Made by a program: the position numbers and the translations under genes | Part shown: positions 15,992-24,469 of the stretch, piece by piece | How positions within the stretch are numbered: the first letter of the stretch is position 1 | Layout of the letters: each line of letters begins with the position of its first letter | The notes under the pieces: generated by a model | Seen by the model: only the letters and a program-made list of their open reading frames with translations | Told to the model about the DNA's origin: nothing | The model's database searches: none | From: Natronospira elongata | Lineage (GTDB): Bacteria; Pseudomonadota; Gammaproteobacteria; Natronospirales; Natronospiraceae | Direction of reading: 5' to 3' | Assembly (NCBI RefSeq): GCF_034931365.1 | Contig: NZ_JAYGII010000004.1 | Location: 62,001-126,000, forward strand | Length of the DNA stretch: 64,000 nt

Positions 15992-16459
15992 ATGGTGGAC
16001 AGATTTCCCACATCACTGCAAGTCCGGCTGTCGCGAGCGGGTGGTTCCCTGGGACGACTGGTGTCTCAGGCCGGCCATCAGCTCAGCCTGCTGGAACAGG
16101 TCCGTGCCTGTTTTCCCAGCCCCCTGGACCGCCACCTGATCGGCGCCGAACGCCGCTCGGGCGAGCTGCAACTGGTCATGGACAGCGCCGCCTGGACTGC
16201 TCGAGCCCGCTACATGAGTGGCGAACTGAAACGGCGTCTGGCCCGTGAGCTCAATCCGCCGCCCCAGCGCATTAGCGTGCGCGCCGGCCATGTCGGCCGC
16301 GAAGCGGCGATCCCCGACCGGGCCGCCACCAGAGGGCAGCGGCGGGGCAAAAGATCCCTGAGCGGCAACAGTCGCGAGCATATTCGCGAGGTGGCCCGCT
16401 ACCTTGACGACCCCGAGCTGCGCGAGGCCCTGGAACGTCTAGCGCGGGAAGGCGAATGA
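15992..16459 (+). CDS. DUF721 protein, DciA-like replicative helicase loader
   Basis: About 155 residues, basic, with an N-terminal DUF721 domain (conserved layout RLVSQAGHQLSLLEQVRACFP ... LVMDSAAWTARARYMSGELKRRL). A low-complexity arginine-rich linker and a short C-terminal helix follow. In bacteria lacking DnaC/DnaI, DciA loads DnaB. The divergent position between lpxC and the M23 peptidase/secA is the conserved location of this gene in gammaproteobacteria. I chose ATG 15992; a TTG at 15974 would add six residues. Confidence 0.8.
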   Translation: MVDRFPTSLQVRLSRAGGSLGRLVSQAGHQLSLLEQVRACFPSPLDRHLIGAERRSGELQLVMDSAAWTARARYMSGELKRRLARELNPPPQRISVRAGHVGREAAIPDRAATRGQRRGKRSLSGNSREHIREVARYLDDPELREALERLAREGE

Positions 16460-16500
16460 ACGATGCCGAATACCCCCTCAGACGTCGATGACCGCCCACA

Positions 16501-16525
16501 AAAATGCCCCGCCGTGGCGGGGCAT
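16501..16525 (-). terminator. Intrinsic terminator of the dcw-lpxC transcript
   Basis: A 10-bp stem, atgccccgcc (16504-16513) with ggcggggcat (16516-16525), is followed on the minus strand by TTTTG. It lies 34 bases past the lpxC stop and also separates it from the convergent dciA gene. Confidence 0.75.
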
Positions 16526-16558
16526 CCTGCCTGCCGAATCAGACCTCAGCCCATGGGA

Positions 16559-17476
16559 TCAGAGCTGAACGGCCTGTACCGGCGTCATGTAGGAAATCGG
16601 GGCGTCCTCAACGTCATCGAAGGTGACCGCCTCCCAGGCTGACTCATCGGCAACCAGGGCACGCAGCAACTTGTTGTTGGTGCTGTGGCCCGAGCGGCAA
16701 CCAGTGAAGGAGCCAATCAGGCTGTGGCCCAGCAGATAGAGGTCACCGATGGCGTCAAGCACCTTGTGCTTGACGAACTCATCCTCGTAACGGAGCCCAT
16801 CCTCGTTCAGGATCCGGTAGTCATCCACCACGATGGCATTGTCGAGGCTTCCACCCAGAGCCAGGTTGCGCTCCCGCAGGGTTTCGATGTCACGCATGAA
16901 ACCGAAGGTGCGGGCACGACTGACCTCCTTGACGAAGGACGTGGTGGAGAAGTCGATCAAGGCGTTCTGGCTGTGTTTCTTGAACACCGGATGCTGGAAA
17001 TCAATTTCAAAATTCACCTTGAAGCCGTCGAAGGGTTCGAAAGCGGCCCACTTGCCCTCTTCCTCGACCCGTACGGGCTTCTTGATCCGGATGAACTGCT
17101 TGGGCGCATTCTGTTCCTCAATGCCGGCCGACTGCAGCAGGAACACAAAGGGACCAGCGCTACCGTCCATGATCGGCACTTCCGGTGCGCTCAGGTCCAC
17201 ATAGGCATTGTCGATACCCAGCCCGGCAAAGGCCGACATCAGGTGCTCAATGGTGGCCACGCGGACATCGCCCTGGACCAGGGTGGTGGAAAGCAGCGTA
17301 TCACCGACATTCTCGGCGCGGGCCCGGATTTCCACCGGTTCCTCCAGATCCACCCTGCGAAAAACCACGCCGGTGTTGGGCTGGGCCGGACGCAGGGTCA
17401 TGTAGACCTTCTCGCCGGTGTGCAGGCCCACGCCAGTGGCGCGGATCATGTTCTTCAGGGTACGCTGCTTCAGCAT
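16559..17476 (-). CDS. lpxC: UDP-3-O-acyl-N-acetylglucosamine deacetylase LpxC
   Basis: The 305-residue zinc enzyme performs the committed step of lipid A synthesis. Zinc ligands are H78 (TIEHLMSAFAG), H237 and D241 (HKVLDAIGD); the catalytic H264 is in SGHSTNN, one position off the Escherichia coli numbering. The start is set at MLKQRTLKNMI, the conserved LpxC N-terminus. A GTG at 17488 would add four residues. It is last in the dcw cluster after ftsZ, with its own candidate promoter in the 270-bp gap and a terminator downstream. The C-terminus is ordinary; degradation by FtsH is known for the family but cannot be judged here. Confidence 0.97.
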   Translation of the reverse strand: MLKQRTLKNMIRATGVGLHTGEKVYMTLRPAQPNTGVVFRRVDLEEPVEIRARAENVGDTLLSTTLVQGDVRVATIEHLMSAFAGLGIDNAYVDLSAPEVPIMDGSAGPFVFLLQSAGIEEQNAPKQFIRIKKPVRVEEEGKWAAFEPFDGFKVNFEIDFQHPVFKKHSQNALIDFSTTSFVKEVSRARTFGFMRDIETLRERNLALGGSLDNAIVVDDYRILNEDGLRYEDEFVKHKVLDAIGDLYLLGHSLIGSFTGCRSGHSTNNKLLRALVADESAWEAVTFDDVEDAPISYMTPVQAVQL

Positions 17477-17618
17477 TCTTCTATTCACTCTCAGGCTCGG
17501 CAGCCACTCCGGGGGGACGGTCGCTGCCGGTCATACACGGCCGGATGAGACATAATCCCGGCCTTGTCTTTTGCATCGGGCAGGGGCAAGTGCCGCCGCA
17601 CCGAGCGGATCGGCGGAC

Positions 17619-17646
17619 ATTATCACAGGCGCATATACCAATGCAA
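17619..17646 (-). promoter_or_regulatory. Candidate sigma-70 promoter of lpxC
   Basis: On the minus strand TTGCAT (17641-17646) and GATAAT (17619-17624) are separated by 16 nt, with TGT just before the -10. This would give lpxC a separate transcript with a leader of about 135 nt. It is a pattern match only. Confidence 0.4.
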
Positions 17647-17688
17647 GTTCCTGATTCGCCATTTGTTCCGCCAATGTCGGGGAAACAG

Positions 17689-17726
17689 AACCCGTCCCGA
17701 CCTCCGGGGATCGGCCCGGACGGGTT
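17689..17726 (-). terminator. Possible terminator/attenuator after ftsZ
   Basis: Arms aacccgtcc (17689-17697) and ggacgggtt (17718-17726) form a 9-bp stem with further pairing inside. On the minus strand it is followed by ctgtttcc, a weak T-run. It lies about 20 bases beyond the ftsZ stop. Confidence 0.45.
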
Positions 17727-17746
17727 GTGCTCCGCCGAGCAGCGGC

Positions 17747-18895
17747 TCAGTCGGCCTGGCGGCGCAGAAAGGCCGGAATATCGAGATACTCCGATTCCTT
17801 CTCGCTGTCGGCGGCGAAGTTTTCACCACCTGCTGCCTTGCGACGCATCACTGCCGGCCGCTCCAGCTCGGCGTAATCCACCTGACCATCGTTGCCCCGC
17901 TTGACCACCTTCATATCCGGCTTCTCTCGGTTGGCCTGCGGCGCACCCAGGCCAGTGGCGACAACGGTCACCCGGATCTCGCTGCTCATTTCCGGGTCGA
18001 TCACCGCCCCCACCACCACGGTGGCATCATCGGAGGCGAACTCCTTGACTGTCTGGCCGACCTCGTCGAACTCGCCAATGGCCATGTCCATGCCGGCGGT
18101 CACATTCACCAGGATGCCGCGGGCACCGGAGAGATCGATGTCCTCCAGCAGCGGGCTGGCGACGGCCGCCTCGGCCGCTTCCCGACCACGATTCTCGCCG
18201 GTGGCCACACCCGAGCCCATCATGGCCATGCCCATTTCCGACATCACCGTACGCACATCGGCAAAGTCCACGTTGATCAGGCCCGGCCGGGTGATCAGCT
18301 CGGCAATGCCCTGGCAGGCCCCCAGCAGGATGTTGTTGGCCGACTTGAAGGCATCCAGCAGGCTGGTCTGCTTGCCCAGCACCGACAGCAGCTTGTCGTT
18401 GGGAATGGTGATCAGGGAATCCACATTACGGGCCAGCTCCTCGATGCCGTTGCTGGCGGATTCCATCCGCTTGCCGCCCTCGAAAACAAAGGGCTTGGTC
18501 ACCACGGCCACGGTCAGGACGCCCAATTCGCGGGCCACCTGAGCGACCACCGGCGCGGCCCCGGTGCCGGTACCGCCCCCCATGCCGGCGGTAATGAAGA
18601 GCATATCGGTACCCTCGATCACCTCGATCAGCCGGTCCCGGTCTTCCATGGCCGCCTGGCGACCGATCTCCGGGTTGGCACCCGCGCCCAGGCCCTTGGT
18701 GATATTGCAGCCAATCTGCAACTGGGTCTTGACGTTGGTGTTCTGCAGGGCCTGGGCATCGGTGTTGGCACAGATGAACTCCACACCCTCGATTCCGTTG
18801 TTGACCATATGGGACACGGCATTGCCACCGCCCCCGCCCACGCCGATCACCTTGATCACGGCGTTCTGACTGTATCCATCCATCAGCTCAAACAT
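17747..18895 (-). CDS. ftsZ: Cell division GTPase FtsZ
   Basis: The 382-residue tubulin homologue polymerises into the Z-ring. The N-terminal GVGGGGGNAV and the tubulin signature GGGTGTGAAP bind GTP, and the T7 loop NVDFADVRTVM carries the hydrolysis aspartate. The C-terminal tail YLDIPAFLRRQAD is the conserved peptide bound by FtsA, ZipA and ZapD; ftsA and zapD are both in this window. The start is taken at MFELMDG, with agaagg upstream; longer in-frame starts lack conservation. A 108-bp gap separates it from ftsA. Confidence 0.98.
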   Translation of the reverse strand: MFELMDGYSQNAVIKVIGVGGGGGNAVSHMVNNGIEGVEFICANTDAQALQNTNVKTQLQIGCNITKGLGAGANPEIGRQAAMEDRDRLIEVIEGTDMLFITAGMGGGTGTGAAPVVAQVARELGVLTVAVVTKPFVFEGGKRMESASNGIEELARNVDSLITIPNDKLLSVLGKQTSLLDAFKSANNILLGACQGIAELITRPGLINVDFADVRTVMSEMGMAMMGSGVATGENRGREAAEAAVASPLLEDIDLSGARGILVNVTAGMDMAIGEFDEVGQTVKEFASDDATVVVGAVIDPEMSSEIRVTVVATGLGAPQANREKPDMKVVKRGNDGQVDYAELERPAVMRRKAAGGENFAADSEKESEYLDIPAFLRRQAD

Positions 18896-19003
18896 AACCT
18901 TCTCCCCGGTTTCGTCCGTCGTTACTGCCGAACAATAAAAATTCACTCATTGCTGCTTGAAGATCCGCCCCCTTGCAGGGGACGGGCCGACTTGTGTGCT
19001 GTA

Positions 19004-20239
19004 TTAGAAATTGCCCTGGAACCAACTCTTCATCCTGTCCCACACCTCCTTGAAGCCACCGCTCATGCTGTCCTGCGGCCGACCGGCGCTGAGGCCACGA
19101 CTGCCGAACAGCAGCAGGCCCACGCCGGTGGCGTAAACCGGATTGCGGACCACGTCGGACAGCCCCTGAACATGCTGGGGGGTGCCCAAACGCACCGGCA
19201 TGTGGAATACCTCCTCGGCCAGTTCCACGGCCCCTTCCATCTTCGCGCTGCCGCCGGTAATCACCAGGCCGGCGGCGATCATGTCCTCGAATCCCGAGCG
19301 CCGGAGTTCCGCCTGGACCAGGCTGAACAGCTCCTCATAACGGGGCTCAACCACTTCAGCCAGGGTCTGGCGCGCCAGACGCCGGGCCGGCCGGTCACCC
19401 ACGCTGGGGACCTCAATGGTCTCGTCAGGGCTGGCCAGCTGCGGCAGGGCGCAGGCGTACTTGACCTTGATTTCCTCGGCATGGTGAGTGGGGGTCCGCA
19501 AGGCCACGGCGATATCGTTGGTGATCTGGTCGCCGGCTATGGGGATCACCGCGGTATGGCGAATGGAGCCATCGGTAAACACCGCCATATCAGTCGTGCC
19601 GCCGCCGATATCCACGATGCAGACACCGAGGTCCTTCTCATCCTCGGTCAGCACCGAGTAACTGGAAGCCAGCTGCTCCAGGATGATGTCGTCCACTTCC
19701 AGGCCACAGCGACGAACACACTTGACGATGTTCTGGGCGGCACTGGCCGCGCCGGTAACCATATGAACCTTGGCTTCCAGACGAACACCGGACATCCCGA
19801 CCGGTTCCCTTATCCCGTCCTGATCATCAATGATGAATTCCTGCGGCAGGATATGGAGTATCTTCTGATCCGCCGGAATGGCTACTGCGCGAGCGGCATC
19901 GATGACCCGCTCCACATCACCCGGTGTGACTTCCTTGTCGCGGATGGCGACAATCCCGTGGGAGTTGAGACTCTTGACGTGGCTGCCCGCAATCCCCGCG
20001 AAAACGGAATGGATCTCGCAGCCGGCCATCAACTCCGCCTCTTCCACCGCCCGCTGAATGGACTGGACCGTGGACTCGATATTGACCACCACCCCTTTCT
20101 TGAGGCCGCGGGATGGATGATGACCGATACCAATCACCTCCACCTGGTCCTCACCCTTGATCTCGCCGACGATGGCGACGACCTTGGAGGTGCCAATGTC
20201 GAGCCCGACGATCAGGTTCTTTTCCGACTTCCTAGCCAT
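19004..20239 (-). CDS. ftsA: Cell division protein FtsA
   Basis: The 411-residue actin-like ATPase anchors FtsZ to the membrane. Actin-fold phosphate motifs are visible: VGLDIGTSKVVAIVGE near the N-terminus and VDIGGGTTDMAVF. The conserved end RMKSWFQGNF is the amphipathic membrane-targeting helix. The start at MARKSEKN overlaps the end of ftsQ by 8 bases, suggesting coupled translation. The open frame continues 84 codons upstream over ftsQ, but that part has no FtsA similarity. Confidence 0.97.
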   Translation of the reverse strand: MARKSEKNLIVGLDIGTSKVVAIVGEIKGEDQVEVIGIGHHPSRGLKKGVVVNIESTVQSIQRAVEEAELMAGCEIHSVFAGIAGSHVKSLNSHGIVAIRDKEVTPGDVERVIDAARAVAIPADQKILHILPQEFIIDDQDGIREPVGMSGVRLEAKVHMVTGAASAAQNIVKCVRRCGLEVDDIILEQLASSYSVLTEDEKDLGVCIVDIGGGTTDMAVFTDGSIRHTAVIPIAGDQITNDIAVALRTPTHHAEEIKVKYACALPQLASPDETIEVPSVGDRPARRLARQTLAEVVEPRYEELFSLVQAELRRSGFEDMIAAGLVITGGSAKMEGAVELAEEVFHMPVRLGTPQHVQGLSDVVRNPVYATGVGLLLFGSRGLSAGRPQDSMSGGFKEVWDRMKSWFQGNF

Positions 20240-21014
20240 TACCTTGGTCCTCTGTCGTGTCGCCTCCCGAAGGGGCCACCGAAAAACCGTTGGTGTAACG
20301 CATATCGATATAATCCAGGCTGGCCATGGCAACCCGCTCGGTCCGAGCCAGGGCCGGCAAGGCGACCTGGGCAAAGCGCTCGAAGCGGCGCTCCCGGTCG
20401 GCCCGCCCCAGGCGTAACTCGGGCCCCGAGGCCAGCTCCAGCGTCCAGGCCCGGCGTTCGCTGAGGCGCAGTGCAACCGCCGATTCGCCATGGGGCGCCA
20501 GTTCCGCCTGCATTGCCTGCCAGGCCTCCAGGACCTCCGCCTCGCTGCCCTCGGGCCCGCTCAGTTCCGGCAGAAAACCCGGCTCCTGATGAATTTCCCG
20601 GGGCACGAAGAACTCACCGTCCTCGTTGAGAAAACCCTCCCGGTTCCACACCGCCGCCGGCACCTGCTCATGCACCGTCAAGGCCAGGGTCGAGGGCCAT
20701 TGGCGACGGACGCTGACCGCCGCCACCCAGGGCTCGGCCTCCAGCTCCCGCCGCAGCTCAGCCAGATCGGCCCCGAAATAGCCGTCGTCCAGGATCGGCC
20801 GAACCCGGTCGCGCAAGACCTCAGCCGAGAGCTGGTGGCGTTCACCCTTGATCACCAGGGTCTCGAAGGCCGGGCCCTCCACTCGGGGCAACCAGTGCCA
20901 ACCTGCGGCAATCAACACGCCGGCCATCAGCGCCACCACACTGCCCGGCAGCAGCCAACTGGGCAGTTCCCGAGCAGGCGCCTGTGTTGTTTTGCGTCTG
21001 CGCGCCTGACTCAT
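20232..21014 (-). CDS. ftsQ: Cell division protein FtsQ
   Basis: A 260-residue bitopic membrane protein with a short basic cytoplasmic N-terminus and one membrane segment (about 20-42). A POTRA domain follows (FETLVIKGERHQLSAEVLRDRV ... ADLAELRRELEAEPWVAAVSVRRQWPSTLALTVHEQ), then a beta domain with the conserved NREGFLNEDGEFF. FtsQ links early and late divisome proteins by binding FtsL/FtsB. The start overlaps the ddl stop by 4 bases, and the end overlaps the ftsA start by 8. Confidence 0.95.
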   Translation of the reverse strand: MSQARRRKTTQAPARELPSWLLPGSVVALMAGVLIAAGWHWLPRVEGPAFETLVIKGERHQLSAEVLRDRVRPILDDGYFGADLAELRRELEAEPWVAAVSVRRQWPSTLALTVHEQVPAAVWNREGFLNEDGEFFVPREIHQEPGFLPELSGPEGSEAEVLEAWQAMQAELAPHGESAVALRLSERRAWTLELASGPELRLGRADRERRFERFAQVALPALARTERVAMASLDYIDMRYTNGFSVAPSGGDTTEDQGNG

Positions 21015-21946
21015 CGCTGCACCTCCAGGGTCGCGGCCAGAATCCGCAGCACCAGGGCCTGGAAATCCAGACCTTCAGCCTCCGCCGCCATGGGCACCAG
21101 GCTGTGATCAGTCATGCCGGGGACGGTGTTGACTTCCAGCAGCCAGGGCTGGCCGTCACCATCAAGCATCAGATCCACCCGCCCCCATCCGGAACCGTCC
21201 ACGGCCTCGAAGGCTTGCCGACAGAGACTCGCCAGCTCGGCCTCTCGGGCCTCATCCAGGCCACAGGGGCAGTGATAGCGGGTGGTGTTGGATTCGTATT
21301 TGGCCTCGTAGTCGTAGAAGACATTGGGTGTTTCCAGACGAATCAGGGGCAGCACCCGGCCATCAAGGACGGCAGCGGTGTACTCCGGGCCGTCGATCCA
21401 GCGCTCCAGCAGGACCTGCTCGTCCAGGCGGCTGGCCTCACTCCAGGCTCGCTCCAGCTCACTCAGGTTCTCGACCCGGCTCATGCCGATACTGGACCCT
21501 TCCCGCGAGGGTTTGACGATCATGGGAAAACCCACCTGCTCGGCGGCAGCAGCGAGATCCTCACGATGACGAGCCAGGGCATAGGGCGCGGTGGGCAGGC
21601 CCTCGGCCTGCCACAGGCGCTTGCTGCGCAACTTGTCCATGGCCAGGGCCGACCCCAGGACGCCGCTGCCGGTATAGGGGATACCCAGGGTCTGCAGCGC
21701 CCCTTGCATGGTGCCGTCCTCGCCGCCACGCCCATGGAGAACGATAAAGGCGCGATCGAAACGGCCGGCGGCCAGGCGCACCAGGCCCTCCTCCGCCGGA
21801 TCCAGCGGTTCGGCATTCACACCCGCCTGGCGCAGGGCCTGCAGCACGGCCTTGCCGCTCTTGAGCGACACCGGCCGCTCCGCTGAATCGCCACCCAGCA
21901 GAACGGCGACGCGGCCCAGGCGCTTGATCAGCTCATGATTTTCCAT
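21011..21946 (-). CDS. ddl: D-alanine--D-alanine ligase
   Basis: The 311-residue ATP-grasp enzyme joins two D-Ala for the pentapeptide end. Motifs are VLLGGDSAERPVSLKSG at the N-terminus, VLHGRGGEDGTMQG, the ATP-binding MIVKPSREGSSIGM, and the metal-binding LEVNTVPGMTDHSLVP. The length is that of the DdlB type found inside dcw clusters. The start at MENHELIK lies 14 bases inside the murC reading frame. No murB is present between murC and ddl, as in pseudomonads. Confidence 0.97.
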   Translation of the reverse strand: MENHELIKRLGRVAVLLGGDSAERPVSLKSGKAVLQALRQAGVNAEPLDPAEEGLVRLAAGRFDRAFIVLHGRGGEDGTMQGALQTLGIPYTGSGVLGSALAMDKLRSKRLWQAEGLPTAPYALARHREDLAAAAEQVGFPMIVKPSREGSSIGMSRVENLSELERAWSEASRLDEQVLLERWIDGPEYTAAVLDGRVLPLIRLETPNVFYDYEAKYESNTTRYHCPCGLDEAREAELASLCRQAFEAVDGSGWGRVDLMLDGDGQPWLLEVNTVPGMTDHSLVPMAAEAEGLDFQALVLRILAATLEVQR

Positions 21947-23372
21947 CAGCGCCTCCCTGCTGTTCTGCCGGCAGTCGTCCCGGCAGCGCCGCCGAAATGG
22001 CGCCAATGTCCCCGGCCCCCATGGTGAGGACCAGATCACCGTCCTGGAGGACACCGGCCAGGGTATCGGCCAGCTCCGCCGCCAAGTCCTCGCTGGCGGA
22101 GACAAACACCGGATCGACCTTGCCTCGCGCCCGCACGCTGCGAGCCAGGCTGCGACCATCCGCGCCCGGCACCGGCACCTCGCCGGCGGCATAGACCTCG
22201 GTCAGGACCAGGACGTCGGCCTCCGAGAGCACTTCGCTGAAATCCTCGAACAGGTCCCGGGTTCGGCTGTAACGATGGGGCTGAAAGACCAGCACCAGGC
22301 GGCGCTCCGGCCAGCCCTCACGAGCCGCTGACAGGGTTGCCCGCAATTCACTGGGGTGATGGCCGTAATCGTCCACCAACAGCGCCGTGCCGCCAGCAGC
22401 CCCGATCTCGCCCTGAACCTGGAAGCGACGCCCGATGCCCTGAAAGTGATCAAGGGCATCGCGGATGGCCTCCTCCGAGATCTCCAGCTCGCGGGCAACC
22501 GCGATTGCGGCCAGGGCATTGAGATAGTTATGTCGGCCCGGCAGGTTGAGACGTACCGACAGGGTGCCGCCATCGGCAAAGGCGACCTTGAAGTGGCTGC
22601 CCGCACCCTCCGGCCGGTAATCGAAGCCACGCACGTCGGCATCCTCGGCGGTGCCATAGCTGATCAGGGAACGGTTGACCTCGGGCAAGATCTCCCGGAC
22701 ACCCGGATCATCCACGCAGACCACGGCCAGACCATAAAAGGGCAGATTGTGCAGGAACTGCACGAAGGCCTCGCGCAAGCGCCGGTAGTCACCCTCATAG
22801 GTCTCCAGGTGATCGGCATCGATATTGGTGACCACGGCCATGATCGGCTGCAGGTGCAGGAAACTGGCATCACTCTCGTCCGCCTCGGCCACCAGCCAGC
22901 GGCCGCCGCCCAGACGGGCATTGGCGCCGGCACTGTTGAGCCGGCCGCCAATCACGAAAGTGGGATCCAGGCCACCCTCGCCCAGCAGACTGGCAATCAG
23001 GCTCGTCGTGGTGGTCTTGCCGTGGGTGCCGGCAACCGCCACCGCACGCCGGAAGCGCATCAACTCGGCCAGCATCTCCGCCCGCGGCACCACCGGGATG
23101 CGTGCATCACGGGCGGCCTGAACTTCCGGGTTGTCGTCGGCCACCGCCGAAGAAATGACCACCACATCGACATCTTTGACATGGGCGGCGTCATGACCAC
23201 GGAAGACCCGAATGCCCAGTTCGGCCAGTCGCCGGGTGACGGCCGAATCACGCAGATCGGAGCCGCTGACCGCATATCCAATGGTATTCAGCACCTCGGC
23301 AATCCCGCTCATGCCGGTGCCGCCAATGCCCACCATGTGAATGTGATGGATACGATGCATGCGGTCACTCAT
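21933..23372 (-). CDS. murC: UDP-N-acetylmuramate--L-alanine ligase MurC
   Basis: The 479-residue Mur ligase adds L-Ala to UDP-MurNAc. The N-terminal Rossmann domain begins HIHMVGIGGTGMSGIAEVL. The ATP P-loop is VAGTHGKTTTTSL, the central domain has EADESDASF, and YGHHPSELRAT marks the C-terminal domain. It overlaps murG upstream by 4 bases and ddl downstream by 14. Confidence 0.98.
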   Translation of the reverse strand: MSDRMHRIHHIHMVGIGGTGMSGIAEVLNTIGYAVSGSDLRDSAVTRRLAELGIRVFRGHDAAHVKDVDVVVISSAVADDNPEVQAARDARIPVVPRAEMLAELMRFRRAVAVAGTHGKTTTTSLIASLLGEGGLDPTFVIGGRLNSAGANARLGGGRWLVAEADESDASFLHLQPIMAVVTNIDADHLETYEGDYRRLREAFVQFLHNLPFYGLAVVCVDDPGVREILPEVNRSLISYGTAEDADVRGFDYRPEGAGSHFKVAFADGGTLSVRLNLPGRHNYLNALAAIAVARELEISEEAIRDALDHFQGIGRRFQVQGEIGAAGGTALLVDDYGHHPSELRATLSAAREGWPERRLVLVFQPHRYSRTRDLFEDFSEVLSEADVLVLTEVYAAGEVPVPGADGRSLARSVRARGKVDPVFVSASEDLAAELADTLAGVLQDGDLVLTMGAGDIGAISAALPGRLPAEQQGGADGKS

Positions 23373-24469
23373 GCCCCACCTCCCCGGCGCTCTGCGGCCA
23401 CGGCTTCGCAGGCATCGGCCACCACCTGGTCGGCATCGGGCCGCGCCATCAGACGCGCCCGCTTGGCCATCTCCAGCAGTTGTGAACGATTCCCCAGCAA
23501 GGGTTCCAGCAATTCCTTCAATTCACCGGCCTCCAGACGATCCTGGGGCAGCAGGCGGGCGGCCCGAGACGCTTCCAGAAACTCGGCATTGGCGGTCTGA
23601 TGGTCATCCACCGCCGCCGGGAAGGGAATCAGGATCGAAGCCACGCCCGCAGCGGCCAACTCGGAAACAGTCAGCGCCCCGCTCCGGCAGATGGCCAGAT
23701 CTGCCCAGGCCCAGGCTTCCGCCATGTCATCAATGAAGGGCAGGACTTCCGCCTCGCCCCCCAGCGCTTGCCAGTGCTCACGGGTCTCCCCTTCCCAGCC
23801 CCGACCACATTGGTGACGAACCGCAAGGGCGACATCGCCACCGTGCGCGGCCAGGGCAGCCGGCACATGCTGATTGAGTGCCCGTGCCCCCCGGGAACCG
23901 CCCACGATCAGGACGCGGATGGGGCCGCTTCGCCCGGGCAAGCGGCGCTCCGGCGGGGTCGTTTGAGTCACCGCCCGACGAACCGGATTGCCCACCGTTT
24001 CAGCGCCCACCTTGTCCGGGAAGCTGCCCGGAAAACCACACAGCACACGCTGGGCGAAATGGGCCAGGACACGATTGGTCAAGCCGGCGATGGCATTCTG
24101 CTCGTGAATCACCAGCGGCACCCGCAGCAGGCGGGCAGCCAGTCCACCCGGTCCGCTGGCAAAACCGCCCATGCCCAAAACCATGTCGGGGCGTCGGCGA
24201 CGCAGCACCCGCAGGGCCTGCCAAACGGCCCGGCTCAGACGCAAGGGCAGCAACAGCCAGCCCAGGAGCCCACGCCCCCGGATGCCACTGACCTGGATGC
24301 AATCCAGTTCAATCTCCCGATCCGGCACCACACTGGCCTCCAGACCGGCACGGGTGCCCAGCCAACTGACCTCCCAGCCACGCTCACGGAGACAATCGGC
24401 CACTGCCAGCCCGGGAAAGACATGGCCGCCGGTGCCGCCGGCCATGATCACGATATGCCCTCGACTCAT
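23369..24469 (-). CDS. murG: Undecaprenyl-PP-MurNAc-pentapeptide GlcNAc transferase MurG
   Basis: The 366-residue GT-B glycosyltransferase converts lipid I to lipid II at the inner face of the membrane. The glycine-rich loop GGTGGHVFPGLAVAD opens the protein. HEQNAIAGLTNRVLA and the C-terminal donor-binding ICRSGALTVSELAAAGVASILIPFP are family signatures. The start at MSRGHIVIM overlaps ftsW by 4 bases. The frame is open 142 codons further upstream but that part runs across ftsW and is not coding. Confidence 0.97.
   Translation of the reverse strand: MSRGHIVIMAGGTGGHVFPGLAVADCLRERGWEVSWLGTRAGLEASVVPDREIELDCIQVSGIRGRGLLGWLLLPLRLSRAVWQALRVLRRRRPDMVLGMGGFASGPGGLAARLLRVPLVIHEQNAIAGLTNRVLAHFAQRVLCGFPGSFPDKVGAETVGNPVRRAVTQTTPPERRLPGRSGPIRVLIVGGSRGARALNQHVPAALAAHGGDVALAVRHQCGRGWEGETREHWQALGGEAEVLPFIDDMAEAWAWADLAICRSGALTVSELAAAGVASILIPFPAAVDDHQTANAEFLEASRAARLLPQDRLEAGELKELLEPLLGNRSQLLEMAKRARLMARPDADQVVADACEAVAAERRGGGA

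Noticed and set aside
17564..20464. A 966-codon open frame on the plus strand opposite ftsZ and ftsA
   Set aside because: It is antisense to two certain genes, has His/Gly/Gln-rich composition typical of the complementary frame of GC-rich genes, and shows no recognisable domain.
20240..20491. Extended N-terminus for FtsA (84 extra residues)
   Set aside because: The extension lies over the end of ftsQ, has no similarity to FtsA, and the conserved protein begins at 20239. Similar extensions upstream of murG, ddl and ftsZ were rejected for the same reason.
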